Counted from the stretch's first letter, positions 1 to 10,478 are shown. The stretch is 64,000 nt of DNA from Streptomyces sp. LX-29 (GCF_029541745.1 NZ_CP089746.1:2046001-2110000), one strand, 5' to 3'. The notes: generated from the letters alone by a model not told the origin. Made by a program: numbers and translations.

Positions 1-1
1 C

Positions 2-3000
2 ACCATCGACTACAGCACGCCGTCCTGGTACACGCAGGACGCGGCGGCGACGCCAACCCCGCCCGCGCCCGCCCCGGTCCCCGCGCCGGGTCCCGACGCC
101 GCGGGTTCGGACCTGCCGGGCTCGGACCTGCCGGGCTCGGACCTGCCGGGCTCGGGTACTCCGGTGAGGGGCGGCGAGGACGCGGCGGCCGGCGCCATCC
201 CGGGCGCCGGCGACGCCGAGTCGCCGACGCTCCCGCCGCCGACCGGCGAACCGTTGGTGATCCCCGGACTGCCGGCGCCCGGCGAGGACTTTCCGCCGCC
301 GCCGTCGGTACCCGCCTTCCCGCCGGCTTCTGAGGCCGCCTCGGACACGGCGGCCGCCGACGACTCCGCGCCCGTGTCCTCCTCCGAGGTCGCGTCGCAG
401 GACGCGGTCGCCGACGTGACGCCCGCCATGGAGCCCGCGCCGGAGTCGGAGGCGCGGATCGAGCCGGTGCCGGCGCCCGAGGCCGAGGAGCGGACCGCCG
501 ATCCGGAACCCGAGTCGGCGGCTGGGCCGCTGCCTGCGTCGGCGTCTGAGCCTGCGTCTGAGCCGACGTCCACGTCGACGTCTGAGCCGGTGTCGGCGCT
601 GGCCGGCGCCGAGGACACCGCCGAGGGTGCCAGCGGCGACGCGCTCGGCTCCGCGGCGGTAGGCGCCGGGGCGGTCGGCGCTGCCGGGGCGGTCGGCGCT
701 GCCGGCGCGGTGTCTGACGGCCCGTCCCACGACGTCCGCGCGGCGCAGGACGCGTCGTCGCCCGCCGCCGACGCCCCCGCCCGGGACGACGCCCCCGGCC
801 GGGACGACGCCTCGTCCGTCGCGGCGGCGGAGACTCCCGCCGACGACGGCGCGGACCGCGGCGACCTGGTCAGCAACGCCACGATGCGCTTCCCCGGCCC
901 CGCCGCGGCGCGCAGGGCCGCCGAGGCCCGTGCGGCGGAGGACGCGGGCGCCGCGCTCGCCGACGCTCCGGCACGCCCCGAGGGCACGATGCAGTTCTCC
1001 GGTGCCGCGCTGCGCCGCCGGGCGGCGGCGGAGGGCGTCGACGACTGGCCCGCCCCGTCGGCTGCCCCCGCCGTGGCCCCGGTCGACGCCGCGGCCACGG
1101 CCGCCCCCGTCGAGCCGCGGGACACCCCACCACCGCACGCCGCGGCCGCCGACGCTCCCGCCGCCGGCTGGACCCCGCCGCCGGCCCAGGGCGGCGGACT
1201 GCCGCCGCTGCCGCCGGACTTCCAGCCCGCCGCACCGCAGGCCGGCGCCCCGGCCCCGGCCCCGGCGGGCGCGCCGGACTCCCCGTGGCCGCCGCGGGGC
1301 GCCGACGCGCCGGTGCCGCCACAGGGTACGGACCCCGCGGCCGCCGACTCCTTCCAGCAGCAAGCCGCTGCCTGGCCCCCGCCGGTGCCCGGCACGCAGA
1401 TGCAGCCCGGCCCCGTTCCGGCCCCCGGCCCGGTGCCGGCTCCCGGGGCGGGCGCCGTCCCGACGCCCGGTCAGCAGCCCGCCGGGGCGCAGGCGTCCGG
1501 TGCCCCCGGCAGTCACGAGCTCGCGCGGCCGGCGACCGCCGACGCCGCGGCGCCACAGGGCCAGGGCGCCCCGGCCCCCGCCGCGCCCGCGCCGCAGGGG
1601 GGCTACGGCTTCCCCCAGCCCGCGCCCGGCGCCGCCGTTCCGGGTTCCGCTCTGCCCGGCGCCGCCGTTCCGGGTTCCGCTCTGCCCGGCGCCGCCGGCA
1701 CGTCCGGCCCGGGCGTCCCGTCGACCGCCCCCGACCCGTCGGGCGGCCCCGCCGGTCAGGCGTCCCCGCAGCCGTATCCGGCGGCGAACGTCCCCGGCGC
1801 GCCCGGCCCGACGGCGCCTGACGGGGGGCCGGCAGCACAGCCCGGCTACGGCCACCCGCAGCCCGGCGCGGCCGCCGGGCAGCCCGTGGCGCCGGGCCTC
1901 GGCCAGGCCGCTCCCCACACCTCGACCCCGCAGAGCGGCTACGGATTCCCGCATCCCGGTCCCGGCGTCGCGGCCGCGCCGGGCCAGGGCGAGGGTCCGG
2001 GCCGGCCTTCGGCCCCCACCCCCGACACCCCCTCCCCGCAGGGCGGCTACGGCTTCCCGCAGCCGGGTGCCGGCGCGGTGCCGGGCCAGCCGGCGGCTCA
2101 GCAGCCCGCCGCCCATCCGGCCGGTTACGGCTATCCGCAGCCGGGCACGGCCGCTCCGGTCCCCGGACAAGCCGGACAGCCGGGTCAGCCGGCGCCGGCC
2201 GGCTTCGCCCATGCCCAGCCGCCGGTCCAGGCCCAGCCGCCGGTCGACGTCGCCGCGCGGCAGCCCGCGCCGGGCCTGCCGACCGGGCAGCAGCAGCCGG
2301 CCGCGGGGCAGCAGCCCTTCGCCGTGCAGCAGGACGCCCGACCCGCCCAGCCGCAGCCAGCCCAGCCGCAGCCCGACCCGCGGCAGGGCGGCGCGCCGCT
2401 GCCCGGTGCCGACGCTGGCCCCGTGGACCCGCGGACCGGCGGCTGGCCCACCATCTCGCCCGAGCAGCGCCAGCGCGGGCACGGGGCAGGTGCGCCGCTG
2501 GGCTACACGGCGGCCGTGGAGCTCTCGTCCGACCGGCTGCTGCGCTCGAAGCCGAAGCCCAAGAAGCAGGGCAATCCGGGCGGTTCGCGGTTCAAGATCG
2601 GTGGCAAGAAGGAGGAGGCCGAGCGGCAGCGGAAGCTGGAGCTGATCCGTACGCCGGTGCTGTCCTGCTACCGGATCGCGGTGATCAGCCTCAAGGGCGG
2701 CGTCGGCAAGACGACGACCACCACCGCCCTCGGCGCGACGCTGGCGAGCGAGCGCCAGGACAAGGTGATCGCCATCGACGCCAACCCGGACGCGGGCACC
2801 CTGGGCCGCCGGGTGCGCCGCGAGACCGGGGCGACCATCCGCGACCTGGTGACCGCGATCCCGTACCTCAACAGCTACATGGACATCCGTCGGTTCACCT
2901 CGCAGGCCCCGTCCGGCCTGGAGATCCTCGCCAACGACGTGGACCCGGCGGTCTCCACGACCTTCAACGACGAGGACTACCGCCGCGTCATCGACGTGCT

Positions 3001-3844
3001 CGGCAAGCAGTACCCGATCATCCTCACCGACTCGGGCACCGGCCTGCTGTACAGCGCGATGCGCGGGGTGCTCGACCTAGCCGACCAGCTGATCATCATC
3101 TCGACGCCCTCCGTGGACGGCGCGAGCAGCGCGAGCACCACGCTGGACTGGCTCTCCGCGCACGGCTACGCGGACCTCGTCTCGCGCAGCATCACGGTCA
3201 TCTCCGGGGTCCGCGAGACCGGCAAGATGATCAAGGTCGAGGACATCGTGTCGCACTTCGAGACGCGATGCCGCGGCGTGATCGTCGTGCCCTTCGACGA
3301 GCACCTGGCGGCGGGCGCCGAGGTCGACCTGGACATGATGCGGCCGAAGACCCGTGAGGCGTACTTCAACCTCTCCACCATGGTCGCCGAGGACTTCACC
3401 CGGGCGCAGCAGGCCCAGGGCCTGTGGATGGCGGACGGCGACTCCCAGCTGCCGCCGCATCTGGCCCCGCCGATGCCCGGCCAGCAGCAGCCCGGCGCCC
3501 CCGCCCCGTACCCGCCCCACCAGGCCCAGCCCGGCCAGCAGCAGCCGGGCTACCCGCAGGCGCCGCAGCCGGGTGGCCCGCAGGCCGGCTGGCAGCACCA
3601 GCCGCAGCCCGGCGCGCCCGGGGCGCAGCACCCGGTGCCCGGCCAGCCGTACGCCCAACAGCCGGGCCAGCCCTGGCCGCCGCAGGCCTACGGGCAGGGG
3701 CAGCAGGCCCAGCCGGGCCAGCAGGTGCCACAGCCCGGGGCCCAGCCGGGCCAGCCCGGCCCGGCGCCCGAGGGCGCACAGGGCGCACAGCCGGGGCCGT
3801 ACGGCCAGCCGTACCCGCAGCAGCCCGCCGGCCCGCAGCAGTAG
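2..3844 (+). CDS. EspI-like proline-rich ParA-type ATPase (5' end outside window)
   Basis: The reading frame is open to the left edge, so the gene is 5'-partial; 1280 residues are visible. An internal GTG at 164 lacks a ribosome site and is unlikely to be the start. The first ~850 residues are Pro/Ala/Gly-rich and disordered. They contain three GSDLP repeats, two copies of a TMxFxG...RR motif (near 880 and 985) and five GYG[FHY]P[QH]P repeats between about 1600 and 2150. A MinD/ParA P-loop domain follows: deviant Walker A KGGVGKTT with its second Lys at 2708-2710, then IAIDAN and ILTDSG. A Pro/Gln/Gly-rich tail ends the protein. This architecture matches EspI-type ATPases beside ESX/type VII secretion genes, and I recall a similar protein (SCO5717) at the edge of the Streptomyces ESX locus. 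A role in regulating or energising secretion is inference. The downstream gene is convergent. Confidence 0.85.
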   Translation, partial: TIDYSTPSWYTQDAAATPTPPAPAPVPAPGPDAAGSDLPGSDLPGSDLPGSGTPVRGGEDAAAGAIPGAGDAESPTLPPPTGEPLVIPGLPAPGEDFPPPPSVPAFPPASEAASDTAAADDSAPVSSSEVASQDAVADVTPAMEPAPESEARIEPVPAPEAEERTADPEPESAAGPLPASASEPASEPTSTSTSEPVSALAGAEDTAEGASGDALGSAAVGAGAVGAAGAVGAAGAVSDGPSHDVRAAQDASSPAADAPARDDAPGRDDASSVAAAETPADDGADRGDLVSNATMRFPGPAAARRAAEARAAEDAGAALADAPARPEGTMQFSGAALRRRAAAEGVDDWPAPSAAPAVAPVDAAATAAPVEPRDTPPPHAAAADAPAAGWTPPPAQGGGLPPLPPDFQPAAPQAGAPAPAPAGAPDSPWPPRGADAPVPPQGTDPAAADSFQQQAAAWPPPVPGTQMQPGPVPAPGPVPAPGAGAVPTPGQQPAGAQASGAPGSHELARPATADAAAPQGQGAPAPAAPAPQGGYGFPQPAPGAAVPGSALPGAAVPGSALPGAAGTSGPGVPSTAPDPSGGPAGQASPQPYPAANVPGAPGPTAPDGGPAAQPGYGHPQPGAAAGQPVAPGLGQAAPHTSTPQSGYGFPHPGPGVAAAPGQGEGPGRPSAPTPDTPSPQGGYGFPQPGAGAVPGQPAAQQPAAHPAGYGYPQPGTAAPVPGQAGQPGQPAPAGFAHAQPPVQAQPPVDVAARQPAPGLPTGQQQPAAGQQPFAVQQDARPAQPQPAQPQPDPRQGGAPLPGADAGPVDPRTGGWPTISPEQRQRGHGAGAPLGYTAAVELSSDRLLRSKPKPKKQGNPGGSRFKIGGKKEEAERQRKLELIRTPVLSCYRIAVISLKGGVGKTTTTTALGATLASERQDKVIAIDANPDAGTLGRRVRRETGATIRDLVTAIPYLNSYMDIRRFTSQAPSGLEILANDVDPAVSTTFNDEDYRRVIDVLGKQYPIILTDSGTGLLYSAMRGVLDLADQLIIISTPSVDGASSASTTLDWLSAHGYADLVSRSITVISGVRETGKMIKVEDIVSHFETRCRGVIVVPFDEHLAAGAEVDLDMMRPKTREAYFNLSTMVAEDFTRAQQAQGLWMADGDSQLPPHLAPPMPGQQQPGAPAPYPPHQAQPGQQQPGYPQAPQPGGPQAGWQHQPQPGAPGAQHPVPGQPYAQQPGQPWPPQAYGQGQQAQPGQQVPQPGAQPGQPGPAPEGAQGAQPGPYGQPYPQQPAGPQQ

Positions 3845-3941
3845 CCGGGCGCCCCGGCCCGGTCGGACCAGCCGACCGGGCCGGGTCAGCCGGCGGTCAC
3901 CCATCGCGCGTCCCTCACGTCGGCATCACGATCCGTATAAC

Positions 3942-3980
3942 GAGGTAAGGCCCCGGGCACGTCGCCCGGGGCCTTACCTC
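3942..3980. terminator. Bidirectional intrinsic terminator
   Basis: A perfect 17-bp stem (3942-3958 with 3964-3980) closes a 5-nt loop. It lies between the convergent EspI-like gene and ribF, about 100 bp past the former's stop and 74 bp from ribF's stop, so it can end transcripts from both sides. Confidence 0.9.
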
Positions 3981-4053
3981 ATACATGATCACGAATGCGG
4001 GGGTTGAGGGACCCCGGCCGGCCGGTCGGACGCGGTGGACGGGCCCGGCGGTG

Positions 4054-5016
4054 TCAGCTCCGGCGCGCCGCCGCGTGCTCCTCGACCAGCTCGCGAGCCC
4101 GCTTCACATCGATCGCCATCCGCTCCAGCAGCGCCTCGATCGACTCGAACTTCTCCTGGCCGCGCAGGTAGGCGAGGAAGTCCACCGCCACGTGGAGCCC
4201 GTACAGATCCAGCCCGACGCGATCGATGGCGTACGCCTCGACCGTCCGGTCCACCCCGTCGAACTGCGGGTTGGTGCCGACCGAGATCGCCGCGGGCATC
4301 ATCTCGCCGGCAGCCGTCAGCCAGCCGGCGTAGACGCCGTCGGCCGGGATCGCGGTGTGCGGCAGGGTCTCCACGTTCGCCGTGGGGTAGCCCAGCTCGC
4401 GGCCGCGCTGCGCGCCGCGCACCACGACGCCCTCGACGCGGTGCGGACGGCCGAGGACCTCCATGGCGCCCTCGACGTCGCCGGCGGCGACCAGCCGGCG
4501 GGCGAGCGTGGAGGAGAACGGCTCACCGCCGCCCGCCTCCCCGCGCTCGTGGAGGTCGATGACCTCCACGTCGTAGTCGTAGGTGGTGCCGAGCTCCTTC
4601 AGGAACTCCACGGTCCCGGCCGCGCGGTGGCCGAAGCGGAAGTTCGGACCCTCCACGACGACGCGCGCGTGGAGCTTGTCGACCAGCACCTTCACCACGA
4701 AGTCGGCCGGCGTGAGTTGGGAGAACTCCGCCGTGAAGGGGAGCACCAGGACGGCGTCCACGCCCAGCTCGGCCATCAGCTCCGCGCGGCGGTGGTGCGG
4801 CGCGAGCAGCGGCGGGTGGCTGCCCGGCCGCACGACCTCGCTCGGGTGCGGGTCGAAGGTGACCACGACCGTGGGCAGCCCCAGCTCACGGGCGCGCGCC
4901 ACCGCACGCCCGATGATCAGCTGATGACCGCGGTGCACGCCGTCGTAGGAGCCGATGGTGACGACGCTGCGTCCCCAGTCCTCGGGGATGTCCTCCAAGC
5001 CACGCCAGCGCTGCAC
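4054..5016 (-). CDS. ribF: Bifunctional riboflavin kinase / FAD synthetase
   Basis: 320 residues, the normal length for RibF. It phosphorylates riboflavin to FMN and adenylylates FMN to FAD in the cytoplasm. The N-terminal nucleotidyltransferase domain shows TIGSYDGVHRGH (HxGH-type site) and TFDPHPSEVV. The C-terminal flavokinase domain shows GRELGYPTANV, the PTAN motif that binds Mg-ATP and flavin. I chose the GTG at 5016 (product begins MQRWRGLEDIP) because GAGGAG lies 8 bases upstream; the ATG at 5055 would add 13 residues and has no such site. The gene is transcribed away from the trypsin-like/NTPase gene, whose stop is 105 bp upstream, so read-through from it is possible. The usual truB-ribF proximity is kept but interrupted by that large gene. 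Confidence 0.95.
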   Translation of the reverse strand: MQRWRGLEDIPEDWGRSVVTIGSYDGVHRGHQLIIGRAVARARELGLPTVVVTFDPHPSEVVRPGSHPPLLAPHHRRAELMAELGVDAVLVLPFTAEFSQLTPADFVVKVLVDKLHARVVVEGPNFRFGHRAAGTVEFLKELGTTYDYDVEVIDLHERGEAGGGEPFSSTLARRLVAAGDVEGAMEVLGRPHRVEGVVVRGAQRGRELGYPTANVETLPHTAIPADGVYAGWLTAAGEMMPAAISVGTNPQFDGVDRTVEAYAIDRVGLDLYGLHVAVDFLAYLRGQEKFESIEALLERMAIDVKRARELVEEHAAARRS

Positions 5017-5121
5017 TGTGCCCGCTCCTCGCCCGAACCTTTGTCTGCCTGTCATGATTTCGCAGGTCTAAGACTGCCATGCCGGTGCGACACCGCTCGC
5101 ATCGGCCGCCCGGCACGGCCG

Positions 5122-8100
5122 TCACCTGCCCCTCTGGTCGGCCGTCCACTCCCCGGCCCGCCCTCCCGGCCACTCGACGGGCCGCCCCTCCGCCCACTCG
5201 GTCCGCCGGCCGACGCGCCCTCCCTGCGGCCCGCCGGGCCACTCCCCGGGTCGCTCGTCCGGCCACTCCCCTGGGCGCTCGTCCGCGCGGCCGGCAGTCC
5301 GGCCGCGCGGATGTTGCCGAAGGCGCCGCCGCACCGGGACCGTCACCGCCTCGGGCGGCTCGCGCGGCCACAGCAACGAGTTCCCGGCCAGCACCTCGCA
5401 CTCTCGGCGCGCGCCCGGCCCCACCACCGCCGCCCACTCCGTCGGCGCGTCCTCCAACCAGCCGCGCACCAGCCGTGCGAACCCCGGCACCTCACGGGCC
5501 AGCTGCACCAGCCGCCGGTCGAAGCAGGCCGCGCCCTCGGGGGTGCGGACCATCAGGGCGCCGATGCGGTGCACCAGGTCGCGGGAACGGGCCTCGCCGC
5601 GGTCCGCCGCGCCCTCGGCGGCCGCCCGCAGCAACGCGTCCAGTACGGCCGCGTTCCCACAGCCCGCGCCGCCCGGCTCGTAGCCGCCGTACGGATCGTC
5701 GCCGCTGTACGGATCGTCGCCGCCATACCGCTCGCGCTCCAGCAGGACGTCCAGGAGCTCCTGCCGCAGCGGACGTGAGACCGCCGTGCCCGGCGCCGCC
5801 AGCACCGGCGCCAGGGCGTGCCGCACCTGCGCGGGCTGGCGCCGCAGCAGGCCGACGACGAGCGGAAAGAGCACCGCCCGCGCGGACGGGCCCTGCTCCA
5901 GCCGGCGGTCGACGAACTCCGCGGCGTAGCGGGCGGCGGAGGGGCGGCGCTCCACCAGCTCGCGGACGAGGGCGGCGGCGCGCCGCGCGAGGGCGGGGGC
6001 GCCGATCTCGGCCAGCGCGCGGAGCACCTCTCCCACTCCCTCCCCCGGCTCGTACAGCCGCGCCTGTAAGACGGTGAGCACCGGCTCGGGGTGGGTCTCC
6101 AGGGCGGGTACGAGCGTGATCGGCGGCAGGTGCGGATCGCCGGCCGCGAAGCGCGCCAGCGCCTGCGGCAGATGCCGGGCCCGGGTCGCCGGGTCGCGGA
6201 CGAGGAGCGCGAGCGCGGCCCCGTGCAGCGTGCAGTCGGCGGGGCGGTCGAGCAGGGTCAGCGCCGAGTAGCGCAACAGCTCGCGGTCGACCTCGGTGCC
6301 CACCCAGCGCACCGCCTGCAGTCCGTAGGCCGCGGCCGCCACGTGCCGCTCCGTGCGCTCGTCGTGCGCCCATCGGTCCACGGCCCGGCAGACCGCCGAC
6401 GGCTCGTCCTCGGCGAGTGCGGTCAGCAGCTCGTCGGCGCGCGGGTGCGCCGACTCGACCAGCGCCTCCACCAGGTCGTCGACGGCCCGCAGGCGATGGG
6501 TGTGCAGCAGGGCCTGCGCCGCGGCCGCCACGGTGGGCCGGAGGTCGAGCTCGTCCGGCGGCGCCGAGACCGCCAGCGGGCGCTCGTCCGTGAACCACCG
6601 GCACAGCAGCGGCTGCACCCCACACGGATCGGCCCGCAGCAGCCCCGCCACGGCCCCCAGGAAGCGGTCCGCGGCGCGCCGCGCGGTGCCGTTCCCCGAG
6701 GGCGCGGGCGGCGCGTCCGCGGGGATCAGACGGCGCAGCAGATCGACGCGGTCGGCGGTGGTCAGCGGCAGCCGCAGCCAGAACCACGGGCCGAACTCGG
6801 CCAGCGCGCCGAGCGGGTGCGGGGGGCGGGGGCCGCCCCGGCCGCCGGGGGCGCGGTATCCGCCCGGCGGGCGGACAGCGGCGGGGCCCAGCGGCCGGCC
6901 GACGGCCCCGGGGCAGGTGGTGGGGCCGATCCATCCCGGCGTGTCGAGCGGGTATCCGGACGGCGCCCCGCGCGGCGTTTCGGACGCCGTTCCCGGCGGG
7001 GGCGGTGAGGGCGGTGAGGGCGGCGTGGGCGGACGGGCACCGCTGGTGAAGCCGCCCTGCTCGATGGAGCGCTGGGTGATGCGGTCCGCCAGCGGCTCCA
7101 GGACCTCCCGGTACGCGCCCGCGTCCGGCACCCGCAGCAGGACCTCCCCCAACAGGTGGGCGGCCCACCACGAGGCGTCCGCCGGCGGGGACGGGACGCA
7201 CGCCGCCAGATGGTCCAGGGCGTCGATCAGGTCCCGCAGCCGGCGGACCAGGGCCCCGGGGCCCGCGCGGCGGCTGAGCAGCAGCAGGGCCTGGACGACG
7301 GGGCCGATGCGATGCCGGGGCACGGGGATGCGCCCGGAGCCGCCGACGCGCCCCGCCCGGCCGCCCCCGCCCCCCGCTCCGTCCGGCTCCCCCGCCACCG
7401 CCTCCTCCCACACGGACGCGGCGGCGGAACCGGGCGGGGGCGGCACGTGTTCCGCGTTCACCGGCGCCGAGGGCGGCCGGGACGGCAACCGCCCCGGGCC
7501 GACCGGGCCCCGCGCTCCCTCGCCCGACCGGGCACCGGGCCCCCCGTCCGATCCACCCCCTGGCCCGCCGCCCGCGCCCCCGCCCGCCGGGGCGGCATCC
7601 GTCCCGGCTCCGGCCGGCGGCGTCGCCTCGGGCTGGGGCCGGAAGCCGTTCCGGGGGCTCGGCGCGGCGATGACCTCCGGGTCGTACCAGCGGTGGACCA
7701 GCGCGTAGAGGGCGGCGTCGAGGTCGAGATGGAGGCCCTCCAACCAGTCCGCGAACTCCTCGTGGGCGAAGCGGTAGCCTCCGCCGGCCGGAACGAGCAG
7801 CCCCTCGGACAGCACGGCCGAGGCCCACCCGGTGCGCCAGGGGAAGATCTCCTCGAAGGAGTCGCGGTCCAGCTCGCCCTGGCCGGGGCCCAGGCAGCGG
7901 CGGGCGGCCTCATGGACCTGCCCGGCGACGCGCGCGGCGAGCCGCCGTACGGCCGTGCCGCGTCGGGGCGGCCGCTCGGCGGCGGCGAGCCGGACGGCGA
8001 CCCGCAGACAGACGAGGTCGAGATAGGCGGCGAAGATCTCGCAGCGGTCGGGGGGCGGCTCCTCCGGTTCGGGGGCGCGCCCCGTACGGCCGTCGGCGCG

Positions 8101-9753
8101 GCGGTCTGCGCCGGCCGCTTCCCCGTCCCCCGCTCCGCCGTCGCCGCTGTGGCCTGCGCCGGCCGCCGCCCCGTCCCCCGCTCCACCGTCACCGCGGTAG
8201 CCTGCGCCGGCCGCCGCCCCCTCCCCCGCTCCACCGTCACCCCCGCCGCTCCCGTCGCCGACCGCCCCAGGCGCCCCCGGGAGCGCCGCGCGGACCTCCG
8301 CGAGCAGGCGGAGGGCGAGAGGGTGCCGGGCGTCGCGCTCGGCGAGTGAGCCCGCCGGCAGACCGTAGCGCTCACGGAGGTGCTCCGCCTGGCGGGGCGA
8401 GAGCTCGCCCAGTCGTACGCAGTCGGGCAGCGTCCGCGCGGGGGCGCCGGGCGGGACGGACACCGCGCGGCGCGGGCGGTGGAGGGCGTGGTCGGGGAAG
8501 AGCGCCCCGGCCCGCTCCCAGTGTTCGGGGCGGCAGGCCACCACCAGCCGGGCGTCGGCCTCGCGCAGCCAGCGGGCCGTGGCCGCGGTCCACTCGGCGA
8601 GCCGGTGGGCGAGCCGGGGCGGCATCTCCTCCGGGCCGTCGAGCAGGACGAACAGCGGTCGGCCGGCGGCGCGCGCGAGGCCGGCGACGTCCTCGGGGGT
8701 GACGGCCGAGGCGTCGCCGACGGTGCCCGCCGGGCCCGCCGAGGCGGTGACGACGCGGCCAGCCGCGCGGAGCGCGCGGGCCACCGCCTCCCGTACGCTC
8801 CCGTCCCCCGCGCTCAGGTCCGCCCCGCGCAGCCACACCGTGGGCGCCGGCTCGGGGCCCCGGGCGCGGCGGGCGGCCAGGGCCGCCAGCTCCGTCGTAC
8901 GGCCCGTCCCCGCGTCTCCGACCAGCCCCAGGACGAGCGCTTCGCCCTGGGCGAAGCGCTCGAACTCCCTGCGGGTCCGGGGCCGCTCCACCGGGCTCTC
9001 CGCGGCGCCCGGCGCCCGCCAGGCGCGCGGGCCGCCGGCCGAGCCGGCGGAGGTGGCGGTGAGCTGGAGCGCCCCCGCCAGGTTGAGGTCCCGACCGTAG
9101 GCGGGCACGGTCGCGGCGTTCCGGTCGAGCAGGGCGGCGAGCGGCCCGCCCGGGTCCGCCGCGGCGGCGGCGCGCAGCGGAACGGCGAAGCCGCCCGCGC
9201 GGTGCCCCGCGTGCAGGGCGGTGCCCACCACGGCGACCACGGCCCCGGTGCGCGCGTCGAGCACCGGGCCGCCGGCCGCCTCCCCGCCCAGCTCCATGTC
9301 GACACTCGGGACGCGCCCCCGCCTCCGCGCGGCACCGGTCTCCAGGGTCAGCTCCAGCGCCGTGCCGAGGAGGTGGAATCGGTCAGTCGCGGTGTACGTC
9401 ACCGTGGCGGAACCGACCACCCGCGCGGTGAGCCAGTCACGCACCCGCAGCCGCACCGCCGCGTCCGGCTCGATCGTGCCGGCCGCCGCCACCGGCAGCG
9501 GCGGCACCCCGAGCCCCTCGGTCCGCACCAGCGCCAGATCGGCCTCCGGAAGGGCGGTGACCGCCTCCGCGTCCACCAGGAACGTGCGGTCCCCCGGCGC
9601 GTACAGCACCAGCCGGGCCAGCCCGTCCACGGTCTCGTGGCTGGTCACCAAGGTGCCGTGGGCGTCGGCGAGGAATCCGGTGCCGCGCGGGCGCCCGGCC
9701 AGGTCGCGGATGCGCACCAACGCCTGGTCCGCCCCGGCCCGCCGCGCCACCAT
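5122..9753 (-). CDS. Trypsin-like (inactive?) protease fused to P-loop NTPase
   Basis: 1543 residues; ATG at 9753 with GGAGG 8 bases upstream. Residues ~10-205 look like a chymotrypsin-fold peptidase: GTGFLADAHGTLVTSHE gives the His (39) and ADLALVRT the Asp (72). The serine site reads GGEAAGGPVLD, with Ala160 where GxSGGP is expected. Residues ~255-500 form a STAND/AAA-like NTPase: GDAGTGRTT (279-287) has Arg in the Walker A Lys position, and LFVLLDGPEE is a clear Walker B. A low-complexity Gly/Ala/Asp insert follows, with a 48-bp-type repeat near 8110-8250. The rest is a long helical, HEAT-like region. Peptidase-NTPase-helical-repeat fusions are typical of signalling or conflict (STAND) proteins, where the N-terminal domain acts as effector. 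With both active sites altered, this one may be a scaffold or regulator. Function unknown. Confidence 0.85.
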   Translation of the reverse strand: MVARRAGADQALVRIRDLAGRPRGTGFLADAHGTLVTSHETVDGLARLVLYAPGDRTFLVDAEAVTALPEADLALVRTEGLGVPPLPVAAAGTIEPDAAVRLRVRDWLTARVVGSATVTYTATDRFHLLGTALELTLETGAARRRGRVPSVDMELGGEAAGGPVLDARTGAVVAVVGTALHAGHRAGGFAVPLRAAAAADPGGPLAALLDRNAATVPAYGRDLNLAGALQLTATSAGSAGGPRAWRAPGAAESPVERPRTRREFERFAQGEALVLGLVGDAGTGRTTELAALAARRARGPEPAPTVWLRGADLSAGDGSVREAVARALRAAGRVVTASAGPAGTVGDASAVTPEDVAGLARAAGRPLFVLLDGPEEMPPRLAHRLAEWTAATARWLREADARLVVACRPEHWERAGALFPDHALHRPRRAVSVPPGAPARTLPDCVRLGELSPRQAEHLRERYGLPAGSLAERDARHPLALRLLAEVRAALPGAPGAVGDGSGGGDGGAGEGAAAGAGYRGDGGAGDGAAAGAGHSGDGGAGDGEAAGADRRADGRTGRAPEPEEPPPDRCEIFAAYLDLVCLRVAVRLAAAERPPRRGTAVRRLAARVAGQVHEAARRCLGPGQGELDRDSFEEIFPWRTGWASAVLSEGLLVPAGGGYRFAHEEFADWLEGLHLDLDAALYALVHRWYDPEVIAAPSPRNGFRPQPEATPPAGAGTDAAPAGGGAGGGPGGGSDGGPGARSGEGARGPVGPGRLPSRPPSAPVNAEHVPPPPGSAAASVWEEAVAGEPDGAGGGGGRAGRVGGSGRIPVPRHRIGPVVQALLLLSRRAGPGALVRRLRDLIDALDHLAACVPSPPADASWWAAHLLGEVLLRVPDAGAYREVLEPLADRITQRSIEQGGFTSGARPPTPPSPPSPPPPGTASETPRGAPSGYPLDTPGWIGPTTCPGAVGRPLGPAAVRPPGGYRAPGGRGGPRPPHPLGALAEFGPWFWLRLPLTTADRVDLLRRLIPADAPPAPSGNGTARRAADRFLGAVAGLLRADPCGVQPLLCRWFTDERPLAVSAPPDELDLRPTVAAAAQALLHTHRLRAVDDLVEALVESAHPRADELLTALAEDEPSAVCRAVDRWAHDERTERHVAAAAYGLQAVRWVGTEVDRELLRYSALTLLDRPADCTLHGAALALLVRDPATRARHLPQALARFAAGDPHLPPITLVPALETHPEPVLTVLQARLYEPGEGVGEVLRALAEIGAPALARRAAALVRELVERRPSAARYAAEFVDRRLEQGPSARAVLFPLVVGLLRRQPAQVRHALAPVLAAPGTAVSRPLRQELLDVLLERERYGGDDPYSGDDPYGGYEPGGAGCGNAAVLDALLRAAAEGAADRGEARSRDLVHRIGALMVRTPEGAACFDRRLVQLAREVPGFARLVRGWLEDAPTEWAAVVGPGARRECEVLAGNSLLWPREPPEAVTVPVRRRLRQHPRGRTAGRADERPGEWPDERPGEWPGGPQGGRVGRRTEWAEGRPVEWPGGRAGEWTADQRGR

Positions 9754-9950
9754 CCGCCGTACCTCCCCCTGGCGCCGCCCCGGGCACCCGCCCCCGGCAC
9801 CGCGTGCCGCCCCTTACCAAGCCGTCCGTAGACGTCTCCGGAGGTCCCTGGACGTTCCTGGGCGCCCTCCTCCCCCGGCGTCCTCCGACGGTAGGGAGCG
9901 GATGATCAGCGGGACAGTGCGTGGCTGGAACGCGCCCCCTTCCACCCCCG

Positions 9951-9987
9951 TGATTCACTCCGAGCGCCTGCCCGAAGGGGTGAATCA
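9951..9987. promoter_or_regulatory. Candidate operator, spaced inverted repeat
   Basis: TGATTCAC (9951-9958) and GTGAATCA (9980-9987) are perfect 8-bp arms with 21 bp between them, so their centres are 29 bp apart, near three helical turns. It lies about 200 bp upstream of the protease/NTPase start and is less GC-rich than its surroundings. A regulator site or long-spaced hairpin is inference. Confidence 0.35.
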
Positions 9988-10091
9988 TGCCCTCCGAATG
10001 GATAGGCAAGAGGGGGTGGGGGGTGAGGAGACGTGGGGCGGGCGGCGCGCGCACGGGGCTGCGCCGCCGCCCGCCCCACGGGGCCGCTCGC

Positions 10092-10163
10092 GCGGCGCGC
10101 TTACGCCGTGCGGCGCGCTTACGCCGTGCGGCGCGCTTACGCCGTGCGGCGCGCTTACGCGGT
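10092..10163. repeat. Tandem repeat, four 18-bp units
   Basis: Four consecutive 18-bp units (starts 10092, 10110, 10128, 10146) have the sequence GCGGCGCGCTTACGCCGT. The first three are identical and the fourth differs by one base. A partial fifth follows. They are noncoding as far as I can tell. Confidence 0.9.
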
Positions 10164-10246
10164 GCGGCGCGTGATGACTGAAGGTGGCTGGTCCGGTCGG
10201 CGGGGCACCGGTGCGCGGTGACCCGGCGGGTGCGGTGGGTTCGGCA

Positions 10247-10343
10247 CCGCCGGAACCGTTCGAAGGGCCTCTCGCCGTCGCGGCGGGATGTGGGGGCTGA
10301 TCCGCCGGAACCGTTCGATGGATCTCTCGCCGTCACGGCGGGA
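10247..10343. repeat. Direct repeats, 42 bp, 55-bp offset
   Basis: Two copies (10247-10288 and 10302-10343) begin CCGCCGGAACCGTTCGA and end CGGCGGGA, with four mismatches. Further degenerate units built on CCGTCGTGRCGGGATCGCGC continue to about 10440, so the array looks like an old decaying expansion. Confidence 0.75.
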
Positions 10344-10478
10344 CCGCGCGCCGGCCCCGCGGAGAAGTGGCCGTCGTGACGGGATCGCGCGCCTGGCCCC
10401 GCGGAGACCTGAGGCCGTCGTGGCGGGATCGCGCGCCTGACCCGGCGGGTCACCTCCCGGGGCGGGCTGGAGAAAGCG

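Noticed and set aside
10033..10221. Short plus-strand frame over the 18-bp repeats
   Set aside because: The repeated peptide arises simply because the unit length is a multiple of three; no ribosome site and no similarity.
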